Source of the DNA: Ricinus communis
Lineage: Eukaryota; Streptophyta; Magnoliopsida; Malpighiales; Euphorbiaceae
Assembly: GCF_019578655.1 (NCBI RefSeq)
Contig: NC_063260.1
Span: 9,178,501-9,242,500, forward strand
Reading direction: 5' to 3'
Length of the DNA stretch: 64,000 nt
The notes beneath the pieces were generated by a model that was not told where the DNA came from, made no database searches, and was given only the letters and a program-made list of their open reading frames with translations. Of the stretch, positions 22,111 through 38,285 are shown one piece after another. Positions within the stretch are counted from its first letter, which is position 1, and every line of letters starts with the position of its first letter. Position numbers and translations under genes: made by a program.

Positions 22111-25056
22111 CTTTGTATGGGCAATCTGTCTCTTTAATTTGCCTTTGGAAAAAAAAAAAAAATCTGTCTCCTTAATTTTCAAAGATGTAGGATGCTTTTG
22201 CTTCAGCTTCACTGTAGTATTATTAAATGTTAATGTTGTTGCTGTTGTTTTGTGACTATTGACTAAAGCTACGAATGTTGTTAAAAAAACTACCATTGAC
22301 TAACTAACTGTGTCAATAGTCCACCCCAATTTCAAATACTACGTGTCACTTACCCATGCTTTTCTTTTTTTCTGCTATTACTACTGGGGGTAATTATGTA
22401 AATTACTTCAACATTAATGCATGAACTGAGTGATAAAAAGATCCACTATCTAAATAAATAATGTGGGGTAGTTGATAATTTTATTTATAAAAATAAAAAG
22501 AAATTTTAATTTTAATTTTTTAATAATGTAATATATATATTTTTATTATGTAACCCACGGTGTTAGAATAAAAAAAATAAAATAAATTTTTTTTTTAAAT
22601 AGACTTATTTATCAATGATAGACAAAACCAATTGTATCACCTTGTATTTATATTGATTGATTTTTAATTAAAGATGGTTAATAATAGTATATAAACTAAT
22701 CAATATAAATACAACATTTAATAAATAATATCATATATTAATATCTAATTTAATTTATTTACGATTTATATGGTAGGTTGAATTTATTTAAGTTTTTTTA
22801 TTTTTTTCTTTAATTCTCTTAAAACCTGCTCTATTTTTATGAAAAATTAAAATGAAAGTTATAAACAATGAATTTTTAATAGAATTTCATTGAGTTTAAC
22901 AAGTTAAGACAATAATTTAAATTTTTTAGAAATTAAATACAAAAAAAAGTCTTAAAACAGCCTCTATTAAAGCTAGAATTCCTAAATTTTAGATATTTAC
23001 AAAAAAAATCGTATAATATTTAAGTAAAAGTATATGATCACCCAACACATGACTTATACTATTAAAAAATATTGACTAGATGATCTAATTTTAGATCTAA
23101 CGGTAAGAATATTAATAGAAAAATAATTATAAAATTTAGAACTTAAAATTAATTAAATAAATTCTCAAATAATAAAAATAAATAAATTTAAATTTTATAG
23201 ATTAAATAGTGTAAAACTTACAAATCTCAGAAATTAAAGTTTTTAAGAATTTAAATTCGCAACAGATAGAGTCTGTTTTATTAAAAAAAAAAATTCTTAA
23301 GAATTTGAAGTATTGGGAGTTTTTAGTTATTAAATTTAATTTCTTACAAAATATTAAAATTCATAATTGAAGTGAAAGTAAAAATCTTATACATTATAAC
23401 TAATAATAATTTATACGTCATAAAAGACTAGAAATATTTAAAGTAAGAATATATATTACTAATAAAAAAGGGCAAAAACCAACTTATAAAAATAAGAAAA
23501 GTTGATGAAAAAGCTTTTTAATAGTCCAAAAGCACACATTTTGACCTTCGAATGAATCCCATTCCCATGCATCTCAAACTCAACTGTCTTGACTTGGAAA
23601 ATGGAAAGTAATTTGGCATTCTTTTCTTTTGTTTTTAGTTACAACTCCCACATTAATTTTCAAACACATGTAATCTTTTTCACAACTTTGCAATATATAT
23701 ACCCTTCCATGTGTAACTAGTTTATAGATAAATTTAGAGTTTTATAAATGTTAAATCCCTTATTTTTAATTATGACTGTTAAATGATGATATTGACAATT
23801 CGATTTTCTAATTTTAATAGATTAATCTATAATATTAATCCCAAAAAAACTTAATTAATTATATATGCAGCACTAATTTCATGAAATTCATAATATTCAA
23901 TAAGTTAGCTCACTGCATAATTAAGTGAAATTCACTCCCACCAACTAGAAAACCTTAAATTTACCTTAGATTACCAAAAGTAAAAAAGACAAATATATCT
24001 ATCAATTTGGTGCAACACAGAAAAAACCCATATTATATTTTGATATTTTAAACTAATAATAGGCCTATTATGGGTGTTTTTTTTTTGGTTATGCCATGCT
24101 TGAGATGTCTAGACATGAAGAAAATGATTGAAGATGGGCAATTTGAAACAAGTTGTATATGAGTTCTGATAAATAAAGAAGATGTCAACTTGACCATCTC
24201 AAGCTTTAGTCTTAATGAACATAATTCTAACTCTATCTAGAATAGTATTTGTTATTTTATGGTCCCCTTCAATCCATCAAGAAATGACTACCCAATTGAC
24301 CTACCTCTCTCTCTCACGCACACATTAATTTTAAATTTCTGGCTGAAAATCTAGAATGGTGGCTATTCTTCTTTCTATATGTTCATTCATTTCTATTACA
24401 TGCACCCAACTAAATTCATTCACCCATATCATTCATATAATGATTAAGAATGCTTTGAAAGATTTTTCTTTTCTTTTTTAGTGATTTGACCTTAAAATTC
24501 CAACAAATATGATTAATGATGTGAGCAATACAAATATTGCCAGCCATGTCAACCCTTGAAATTGGCTCTTCTTTAATTAGAAAAATGGATCTACAAGAAA
24601 AAAATGGCTAGCATCTAAATAAGAAAGGTCTTTGTTAAGAATGAGACTAGAAAAATGGTGAAGCTACAAGATAAGGTTTTCATGACAGCTTATTCCATAC
24701 TAAAGAAAAAAGAAAAGAACAAAACATAAGCAGAAAACTCCAACCAAGAAAAGAAAAAAAAGAACTAAGAGATTATCCCCTTTTCTTTAATCACTTATTC
24801 CCACCAAATCATTGGAAATCAATATTTGAACTAATGCATAATGAATTACAAGCAAAACCTTTCTCCACCAACACCAATTTTTGCTTTCTCTATTTCTTTT
24901 ACTTCTTCTCTTCCTACTAATTTCTTTCAATGGTTAAAAGTTGAGACAATTCGTTTGTTTATAAGACTACAGCAATAATATTAATGCAGAATAAAACTTG
25001 TTAATTAACTGAATCTGGAGAGAAATTTTCTTTCCCTTCTCTGTCTCTCTATATCT
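22111..25056. other. Intergenic DNA, no gene
   Basis: Mostly AT-rich sequence between the EXO70 promoter and the SCPL 3' end. It contains the foldback at 22600-22800. I see no coding sequence, tRNA or other RNA gene. Confidence 0.55.
22600..22800. repeat. Small foldback repeat, copy A
   Basis: TTGTATTTATATTGATTGATTTTT (about 22643-22666) is inverted as AACTAATCAATATAAATACAA (about 22695-22716). The block is followed by ATTTAATAAATAATATCA. A diverged second copy in the same order lies at 49520-49690. Both lack coding sequence. Outer boundaries are uncertain. Confidence 0.5.
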
Positions 25057-29327
<4,271 letters not shown>

Positions 29328-30604
29328 TCAGTTCCTAGTTGTGTGTGTGGTGATGGGAAATATGGAGTGTGGCTATTCAGGTTGAAATAAATAGGAGAGA
29401 GAGGTATGATCTATGAATGTCATCACCATCACTCTATAGCACATAAAACAACTATTTTGAGCACCTCTCCTCTCTCTCTTTCATTTCTTTTCCTATAGGT
29501 GAAGACCAATTTGAAAAGACTGAATTACCCTTGAAATATTTACATCTAAGCTTGAAAAACTGTTAGGTTTTTGGTCAAAAGAATGATTTTAAATGGAAAA
29601 TATATGATAGGTTTCCATTTAAAACAATTAATGAACTGGCTTTGATTAGTAGTAATTAATTTTCCTTTTTAGTTGAAGAAGGGGGAGAGGGGGTCTTAAT
29701 TTTGTCTCAATTACAAGGCAATGAGATCACATGGTTTTTGCTTGCCCATGAAACAGTCCCTTCAATCCTCCATTAATTCCTCTTGTATTCATATATAAGA
29801 CTTTGACTGCCTTTTTCTCTATTGCCATTATCAAATCCTATTCTCACAATCAATACTCTTTTTTTTTTTTCAAATTTTTCTTGATTTTTTTACTATTATA
29901 TTTATTGTTTTGGATAAGCTTTAAGATGAGTTGTTTTCTATTGGGTGTTTCCCATTTGTTGTCCTATAATTAAATTATAAAGAAAAGAAGGAGTTTTGTC
30001 ATATATATGGTGGTAGTTGTATTTTTAATGTGAGGCTCTATTCTTTTGGAGCTTGAAGTTATAATTGTCCTGTTGCAGAAAAGGCCCTTAAAGGTGCAGG
30101 CAGCAGCTATATATATATAAAAGCAAAAAAAGAAACTAACCTAGTATCACAAAGCCTTTCGAGCAGGAAAAGGGCCAATTACTTTAATGCTTCTCATGTG
30201 TCAATCACCATTTCTTTAGCCTACTACTATTTCATAAGCATTCCTTCTTTTTATGGCCATAGAGATGAGAAGTTTTATTTTTTAATTATGGCTTTTCTAA
30301 TTATTACATCTACAATTTTGTAAGTAAGTTGACCATTGATTCCATGATAAATTTTCCCTTTTTTTTTTCTTTTAATTTTATACTTTAATAATTCAGTTAC
30401 TCAAATTGGAACCCATATAAGAGGAATGGTTGATATAAGAGCAATATTTCTTACAAAAAGATATAAATTACCTTTTCCTTATATCACTCTTAATATCTTT
30501 TTCTCGCACCGATATTGCAAGAGTTTATTATCTTATAATAGAGTATTATTTTATCTTATAAGATTAAAAATTAATATTATTCAACAATATATATTGTTTA
30601 AAAT

Positions 30605-30629
30605 TATATATATATATATATATATATAT
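30605..30629. repeat. TA microsatellite
   Basis: An uninterrupted run of alternating T and A, about 12 repeats. Confidence 0.85.
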
Positions 30630-31617
30630 GACTGAGCAACATATACTATAAAATTTTTAAAAGGTCATATCATTTTGACAAATTTTACTTGAAATTCATT
30701 TGATACAAAGAATTTGAATCATCCTGTTAATAATCTTATTTATAAAAGATTTGATAAAACATGATGAATTATTAAGAAAACACTTGTTGTTTGTAGATAT
30801 AAAGAAAGGGGGCTTTCATTGAATAGTTCCCTTTCCGTGCACGCGAGAAGGGTGTGATTGAATTCTATATAAGGCACGTTGTTAGGCCATGGTGATAATG
30901 GCTATTATGATGGCTGTTTTGGACTTGTATTGGCCCCTTCAAAGGGATACCCTACAAATTTTTATTTTTCTTTCCCTTAATAATTTTCTCTATTGAGTTC
31001 TGTGGTTGATAGATAACCCATCATTCTCCTCTCCTTTTTTTTTTTTTCTTCTTCTCTACCTATTCTATAAGTGTTGCAATGAAACTAATTTAATTGGAAA
31101 TTAAAAACCATGTGACAATTTTCATAATCTCCAACACATAACTTTTACAATCATAATGTATTAATAGTATAAACTCTTTGCTTGCTGATGAATTTTTGTG
31201 TATGACTTTTGGCAAACTATACAATTGCTTTAGAAGATTCTTTTCTTGAAGTTTCTAACTTTGTCTCTAAATTTGGAATTCTTTTTGGGTACTTAATAAC
31301 CACAAAAAGAAGATATGATATATATTTTTTCCTTTTTGTTATCTTTTTTTGAACTAGTGTCAATGTAAGGTAAAAAGCAATCCTGAAAGGAATTGAAAGG
31401 ATCCCCTCTTTGATGTAATAATATAAGATAGGCTACAAGGTGATATAGTAAATACATAAGTTGGAAATATTTGGTTGTCTTGCACATAGGACGATTTGCA
31501 TAATTAGAAATCTTCTTTACACCAAATACATTCAGGACAAAAATCATCTATGCATGAAAATGGAAAATGGGTATTCAGAAGTCCTTGTGAGAAAGAGATG
31601 TACGTGATAGTGATTGT

Positions 31618-31641
31618 TATATATATATATATATATATATA
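31618..31641. repeat. TA microsatellite
   Basis: An uninterrupted run of about 12 TA repeats. Confidence 0.85.
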
Positions 31642-32288
31642 CAAAAGAAAAAGAAAAAAAGATAGTCAAATTTACTAAGATGTTTTTATTTATTGTTCTA
31701 TAACGACTGACTAATATAATAATTTAGTAATTAGATTATTTTATGTGAGAGAATAAAAAACAAATAAAAAAATAATTTAAGTTAAAATCTACAAACTTGA
31801 AATTGGACAAGAATTCTTAAATAAATAGGAAAATGCAGTCTTATGTCCTTCAATTAAAAAATTTAAAATACTGAGAATTTTTAAAATTTTATTTACATAT
31901 CAAATTTTTCATATAATAATATCTTTTGTAATTAATAATAGTTACATAAAATAGTTAGTATAAATTAAAAAAGATTATTCACGTGTTTGTTTGAACTATT
32001 GATGTGATCAAAATAACTAAAAATTACATATGTTGATTTACATTAAGACATACTAGTGAAAGTTTAAATAAGAATTTATAATATTAAAATAAAAAAGTGA
32101 AATAACTATAACTATAAATAAAATACTTAATTAAGAAAATTATAAAAAGATTGACTGCTAACCTAATATGCTTTTGAAATCTGTAGAAGTGAGTTTGAGA
32201 AAAATATCAAGTTGAATGCTTTTCAAAATTCATATTTAAAGAGAATAAAATATTATTTCTTTAGCTTTTAATTAAAGATTTTGAAATA

Positions 32289-32461
32289 ACTCTTGAGGCT
32301 TAGCTAAGTGGTAAGATCGTTTGCTTTTGGAGGTGAGGGATCTCGAATTTAAATTTTCTTTTTCGTATTAGATAAATTTTTATTTTTATGACCATAAACG
32401 GATGACTACTCATATTGTATAGTTTATGGCTTGTGGGCTATCCAATAACTAAAAGAGAAAC
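32289..32461 (+). mobile_element. tRNA-derived SINE with 9-bp target duplication
   Basis: The 5' part carries a Pol III A-box-like TAGCTAAGTGG and, about 30 bases on, a decayed B-box-like GGATCTCGAATTT. A tRNA-unrelated body follows, with an A-rich end (AACTAAAAGAGAAAC). The element is bounded by the perfect direct repeat TTTGAAATA at 32280-32288 and 32462-32470. Such duplications of variable length are the hallmark of LINE-mediated retroposition. Length (173 bp) fits plant SINEs. Because the B box is degenerate and the acceptor stem cannot be drawn, it is not a functional tRNA gene. Confidence 0.75.
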
Positions 32462-33235
32462 TTTGAAATATATTATTTTAGATTAAACCCTAAATCTACT
32501 ATCAAATGACTTATATGTTGCAATATATTGTATTATTTATTTACTAAATGGGTTATATTAATAATTATAATTATAATCATATAAATTACCTAAGATTATA
32601 TTTATTTAAGAGAATAATTTTTTAACTATAATATAATGACGTCGATGTTTGATAATGTAAAGGAAATCCTTTGTTAATGCAAGTTCTAATAATACCAAGA
32701 ATGTACCCATGTAAATAGAGATACGAAGTAACAATATTATAGGCATTACAATTGTGTTATTGACATTTAAAAAGGATGCATCAATTTTTTAAAATCTTCC
32801 ATCGACGGAAAAACCTTAAGGAAAAACTAGTTGAAGCCAGAATCTATCATGAATTTCATGGAAGGTGGTTTAATTAATTATCAAATTTGAATATATTAAT
32901 AGTTGATTATGAGAAGGGTTGATGACGTATTATTAATAAATATACAATAAGTAAATTTATGTTTATATTTTTTAAATATTTATGAAGATTATTTTAATAA
33001 AAAATAAGATAAAGATAATCATATTAGTTAAAAAAATCAAAATTCTTAATCTTTGTGCAAATTAAGAATCACTTATTAAAATTAGATGGAAAAAACTTAT
33101 ATATATATAATACTATTAACGATAAATAAATAAAAAATCAAAGACATTCTATTTCGACTAAAAATTCACACTCAAAATTAGCGAGATTTTTTAAATGATA
33201 CAATAATAATCTGCTTACTTATATCATAATATGAA

Positions 33236-33242
<7 letters not shown>

Positions 33243-33264
<22 letters not shown>
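33243..33264. repeat. AAT microsatellite
   Basis: Seven or so uninterrupted AAT units in AT-rich DNA. Confidence 0.8.
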
Positions 33265-33266
<2 letters not shown>

Positions 33267-35825
33267 AAATGATAAAACAGAAATTATAAGAAAATAATTG
33301 CACAAGGATACATAGTGAGCGGTGGTGGTAGTGTTACTTAAAGAGTACAAGCAAGCAATTATGATAGTCTTGACTTAATGGAGAGAACAAAACAATGCTT
33401 ACAGTGGTTGGAACTTGAAAGCCATATGAAAATTGTAGGGGTCCCTACACATTTCCACTCTTATGTATTTGAACCGCATTACAATCTCTTATAGAATTCT
33501 GAAATATTTGCAGCGAATTAAATAATTTTATATTAATTTATGCTCATTTAATGATTTCTAAAGTTATTTGATCGATTATGATAATTATTAATTCAATTTA
33601 AATAGTAAATTAAATATTTGTTTGTCTGAATCTAATTAGCTTATTCGTCTAATATATTATTATTCAATGGATTAAAAATATTTGGCTGGTTTAAGACATA
33701 ATTTTAAAAACCTTTTACTCTATTTCTTTTTACTCCATCTTAGATTATAGTTTTCTTTTTAAAATATTTATTAATTCTAGACATTTTATATTTTATAATT
33801 ATAAATTTTATAATTTTTACTAAAATATATTTAGAAATAATATTAATTAAAAATTGTATATTTTTTCATCCCTGTGTGGATTACTGAGTAGAATAAAGAG
33901 GGAAACGACAGGCAGTGGCTCACAATATAGTCAATGAGAGCCACAAGCTTTATCCTGCACAATCCTTGAAATGCTCATACATTTCAATGGGGTCTAATTT
34001 CCCACTAAATGACCCTGTAGTTTTTCCATAACCCTTCTTCATTAGCCCATTATTTACTTTCAGAAGTTATGTTTGGATGCCTGGAAATACCAGACTCTCA
34101 TATAAATTGAAGAGGAAAATCGAGAATAACATTGCAACCCAATATGTTTGGCCAAACAAGAATACAATTCACTTATTTATCTAACTTTTTCCTGATCTAG
34201 GGTTTCATCCACATAAATGAAATGACAACATTCTCAATGTTTTTTTTTTTCCTTTTAAGATTTATTTTTGCCCAACTAAAATGTCTTCATTCGAAAGATA
34301 ATTCCTGAACATTGGATAAGATGTGTTTTAAAAGACTTATGATATATTTTAAATTTTATATTAAATTTTATACATATTCTTTGCTTTTCTTTTTAAAGTT
34401 TAATATTTATTTCAATTTTTAATATTTTAAATAAATTAATTTAAAATTACCGAGATGATAAGTTTTTATTATTTATTAAAATTTTTAAAAAGATATTAAT
34501 GAGGCGGTATTATTGTTGCTAAAATTACACCGCTATAAAATCCGGAACAAAACATGTTCATTCTTTCATCCAAAACCAATTTTATTTTTATTCTTGAAAG
34601 TTTGGATTTTAATTTTTAAGCTCTCATAAAAATTAATTATAATAGATTTCTTTTGGGATTAAGTTTTTCAAGTTTGTGCTGATAGAGGCTATACTATAAT
34701 ACCATTTTTACTTTGTATTTAATACATGTGTTGTAAGAATTCTAAAAGAAAGAGAAAATGAAGAAGAAGAAGAAAAAGACTCCCTATATTGATATTGTAA
34801 AGCTCAAAATGAAAATCATGTGGTCTGTTGTTGTTTTCTTTCTCTTTAAATTCCTGGAATCATTGTTTTACCAAATAAAGAGTCTTTTTATATTTCAATA
34901 AAAGGGAAATTAAGGACATAAGTCGTGTGTGTTTTGCTTTGAAATGGTAAGGGAATTGATTTCTTGTACTGATGTTTTGACTAAAGATAACTGATGAAGA
35001 AAAGAAACTCTTATTTGAGATGTTGAACTTCGTTATGTTTTGTTTGGTTCATGAGAAAGTCATGGAAAACCTGTCATGGAGAGGGGTGCTGCAGATGTGC
35101 GTGCACTTATTTGGAGAAATAGTTTTGCCAACTTAGTCGATTGAGTGCTTAAATCTTTTATAATTTCATGAAATTATTTTCATTTTGGTACATCATTCAA
35201 GTTGGGTGTACAGTAGAAAGTCATTCTATAAATTTTCATTAAAAAAGAATTCATTGAAACATTATAAAAAGGATATAAATATGTTGCTTCTTGAGTTTAC
35301 TTCACTCAAAAAGTTCGTATCTCTGCTGCTACTGTTTCATTAGGGTTCTTATCTGATCATCTGCTGCTGCAACTGCGAGAATCAGGCACTCATCATCATC
35401 ACACCCTTTTCTTTTTCTTCTTTCTTTTTTCTCTTGGATGTAAATGGCTCTCCTCTGCTAACCACACGTGCCACTATTGATTTGACCTTCAAATGCCCCC
35501 CAATCATTTCTTACCATTTGGCCCCCTTTTTTCTTTTACTTTTTTGGTTTTTGGGTCAAACCAGTAGTATTTTTCTTTCCTTTTCTTTTACAAAAAGGAA
35601 AATTATATTAAGAAGGTAGGAGGTAATAGTAAATTAGTGCTTGTAATTGCGATTTTATGCTATTTACTTATTTCATTTTATGAAGCATATGTCAACCATA
35701 TCTCCTTTGTAGCAAACCCACTATCACTTGATTGTAATCTTTAACAATGTATTTAAAAGAAATAAATAAATGCATTTTCTAGTAAATTTCTATTTAAATG
35801 TTATATTTCAATAACAATTTATCGG

Positions 35826-36060
35826 TAAAATATATTTTTATTTTTTAATTTTACTTTATTGAATTTTTAAATTTTTATTCTATTTTATTAAATTCTTATA
35901 TCTTCTATTTTTTATATTAAAAACTGAATGAATCTTAATCAAAACATAAATAAAAATGCATAAGAGATTTTAATAAAAAATAAAATACAAAAAAATCAAT
36001 AAAAAAATTAAAATTTAAGAACTCAACAAAATAAAATTCAAAGATTTAAGAATGGATTTT
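35826..36060. repeat. Possible AT-rich foldback
   Basis: The left half (ATTTTACTTTATTGAATTTTT) resembles the reverse complement of the right half (ATTTTATTTTGTTGAGTTCTT), with further diffuse matches. Very high AT content makes chance similarity possible. Confidence 0.3.
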
Positions 36061-37506
36061 CCTAATTCCTCTCTATTTTGATGTACCGACATATTCACTT
36101 GCACGAATTGAAATGCTAAACTGTCCTTCTATATGACTAAGTTTGTTCATATTCTTAATCAAACTATTAAGTTTCATCTCTTTCTTATAAAATATTTTGA
36201 AATGCTAAACTGTCCCTCTACACAGCACTTAAATTTCTCTTTATGATTTATATTTTTCTTTCAAAAAATAATTAAAATGAAAAGAGAAAAAGTCATTAAA
36301 AAGCATAAAAATAAAATCTCACTTAAATAGTAAATATTTATACTTATATCTTTTAATTGTGTCTATAATTTTTTAATGCAATTTTACAATTAAGGTTATG
36401 CTTTTATATCATGTTATTGAAGTCATTTTACAATTAAAATGCATTTATCTTTTCAATAATCCTACCTTTATATTATATTTGGTAACAGTAAAAAGATAGA
36501 AGACTGAAAAAGATTAATTTTTAAGTAGAGCTTCTATTTTAAGAATGTAAAATATATAAGAGAATTATATTTTGGATAATATAAAAAAAATTACTACATG
36601 GTTTTGTTATTTTATAATTTTTAATATTTATTTTTCTTTTCAGATAAAAAAATACGTAATTATAAATCGTAATAAAAGATGATAGTTTATTATTAAAAAG
36701 TATCGATTTGCAAGAATTCAATCATTTTTATATTAATTATTTCTTTATCAATCAATTATGTTTGTGTTTAATAATATGAGTTTAGGGATTAACAACTCGA
36801 AATGTCATAATATAACCATTAAATCAATCTTATCATATCAATAATCTCTAAAACCGTGATTTGATAGTCAAATAATAAATTAAGAGTTATTAAATTTTAA
36901 ACTCATTTTATCTTTTTAATAGCATAATATATTTTTTATTATAATTTATAACTATACATATTAAAAATTATAAAATAATAATTTCACAAAGTACTTTTTA
37001 TCTTTATCCCTTATATGTTTTATGTATTTGGTTTTTTTTTTTTTTTTGCTTTTGTGAAATAAATGGCATAAAGAAAAATATAAAAAGTTATAACTTAGTC
37101 TTTTTTTCCCATTGTCTTCTTCATTTTCTAAGGAAATTTTGTTATATCTATGTTTTTCTTTTATTCTTTCTTTCCTCGGCTCATGTTAACGACCAAAAAA
37201 GAAAAAAAAAGAAAACTAAAACAACTATCTATCCAAATAAAAGAAACAAAAAATAATTTTCTTTCTTTTCTTTTGTTAAAGTTAAAATGCAGTATTTAAT
37301 ATGACCCGATGCCATTATTGTATGGTAAGAAGAAAGTAGAAGACAATGTATGACATTAGGGTATCTAAATTTAAAATTGAACTCTCATTGAATAAGTGGG
37401 ACTTGTTGGTCTAATAATGGACATCACTTGTACTTATAAATTGACACTAACGCTATTCAGCATCAAGAACCGAATTATGAAATAAATGTGTCCAAATGGA
37501 TATCTA

Positions 37507-37630
37507 TGTTAAACGCTGTAAAGGTTTATTGTAAGGGTAGTATAGTCTTTTCCATGATTAGAGTATAAATAGTCATTTAGGTTAAGTTTTCTTCGTAATG
37601 AATATTATGCAATTACCTTATTTTGTATCA
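37507..37630 (+). repeat. 5' LTR of Copia element 2
   Basis: About 124 bp, beginning TGTTAAACGC and ending TTTTGTATCA immediately before the primer site. It contains a TATA-box-like GAGTATAAATAG (from 37561). The start is set by TG and the near-matching flank, since the 3' copy is too short to confirm it. Confidence 0.7.
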
Positions 37631-37643
37631 TGGTATCAGAGCC
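37631..37643 (+). other. Primer binding site, Copia element 2
   Basis: TGGTATCAGAGCC abuts the LTR end and is complementary to the 3' end of initiator methionine tRNA. Confidence 0.92.
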
Positions 37644-37746
37644 TAAATTGATTGAGTCTTCTAACTTTGGCCGTCTGCTGTAGGCGTCTTCTTCTTCGTG
37701 CGTGCACACCACCGCTCGACAAAATTCCTTAATTTGTGTCGCTATT

Positions 37747-38015
37747 GGTTGCGTCGACTGCGTGAGTCTTCTTCTTCTTGATGCGTGTGAGGTGTCGACT
37801 GCTGTTGGTTGCGTCGACTGCGTGAGTCTTCTTCTTCTTGATGCGTGTGTTGTTGTTGTGTGCGTTGCACACCACCTGCTCGACAAAATTCCTTAAGCTG
37901 CTGTCGTCGACTGTTGTGCTATGCGTCGACTGCTGCTGGTTGCGTCGACTGCGTGAGTCTTCTTCTTCTTGATGCGTGTGTTGCTGCTGTGCGTTGCACA
38001 CCACCTGCTCGACAA
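37747..38015 (+). repeat. Tandem repeats in the Copia element 2 leader
   Basis: A 43-bp unit starting GGTTGCGTCGACTGCGTGAG occurs at 37747, 37807 and 37938. A linked block ending GCTCGACAAAATTCCTTAA occurs near 37709, 37868 and 37999. The last two sets are 131 bp apart, indicating a 131-bp duplication containing a smaller 60-bp one. CTT repeats inside each unit probably helped slippage. The repeats lie between the primer site and gag. Confidence 0.85.
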
Positions 38016-38285
38016 AATTCTTTAAGTTCCTGGTCTGAATCTGTGTGACTTCTTTACTCCACTTTGCTTTGCTGTTTGCTTTCCTCCTGTTGATTTTCTT
38101 GCTGTTTGCTTTGTACGAGCCATTGCACTAAAAGAAAATTGGTGGAAAATTATGCATTGTGGTTTTATATTGATAAATGGTTATGGCACATAAGCAATCT
38201 GTGAAAGTAGATTTGTTGCCCCGTCTTTAGAGTAATTGATTGTTGTTGATTTCTGTTGAGTTTTCCCTTCGTTTGTCTGTTCCGT

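Noticed and set aside
32295..32355. A functional tRNA gene
   Set aside because: An A box is present but the B box is degenerate and no cloverleaf or acceptor stem can be drawn; flanking duplications show a SINE.
34070..34240. Possible MITE with TATGTTTGG motifs
   Set aside because: TATGTTTGGATGCC and AATATGTTTGGCC occur close together, but no matching inverted ends or second copy could be established.
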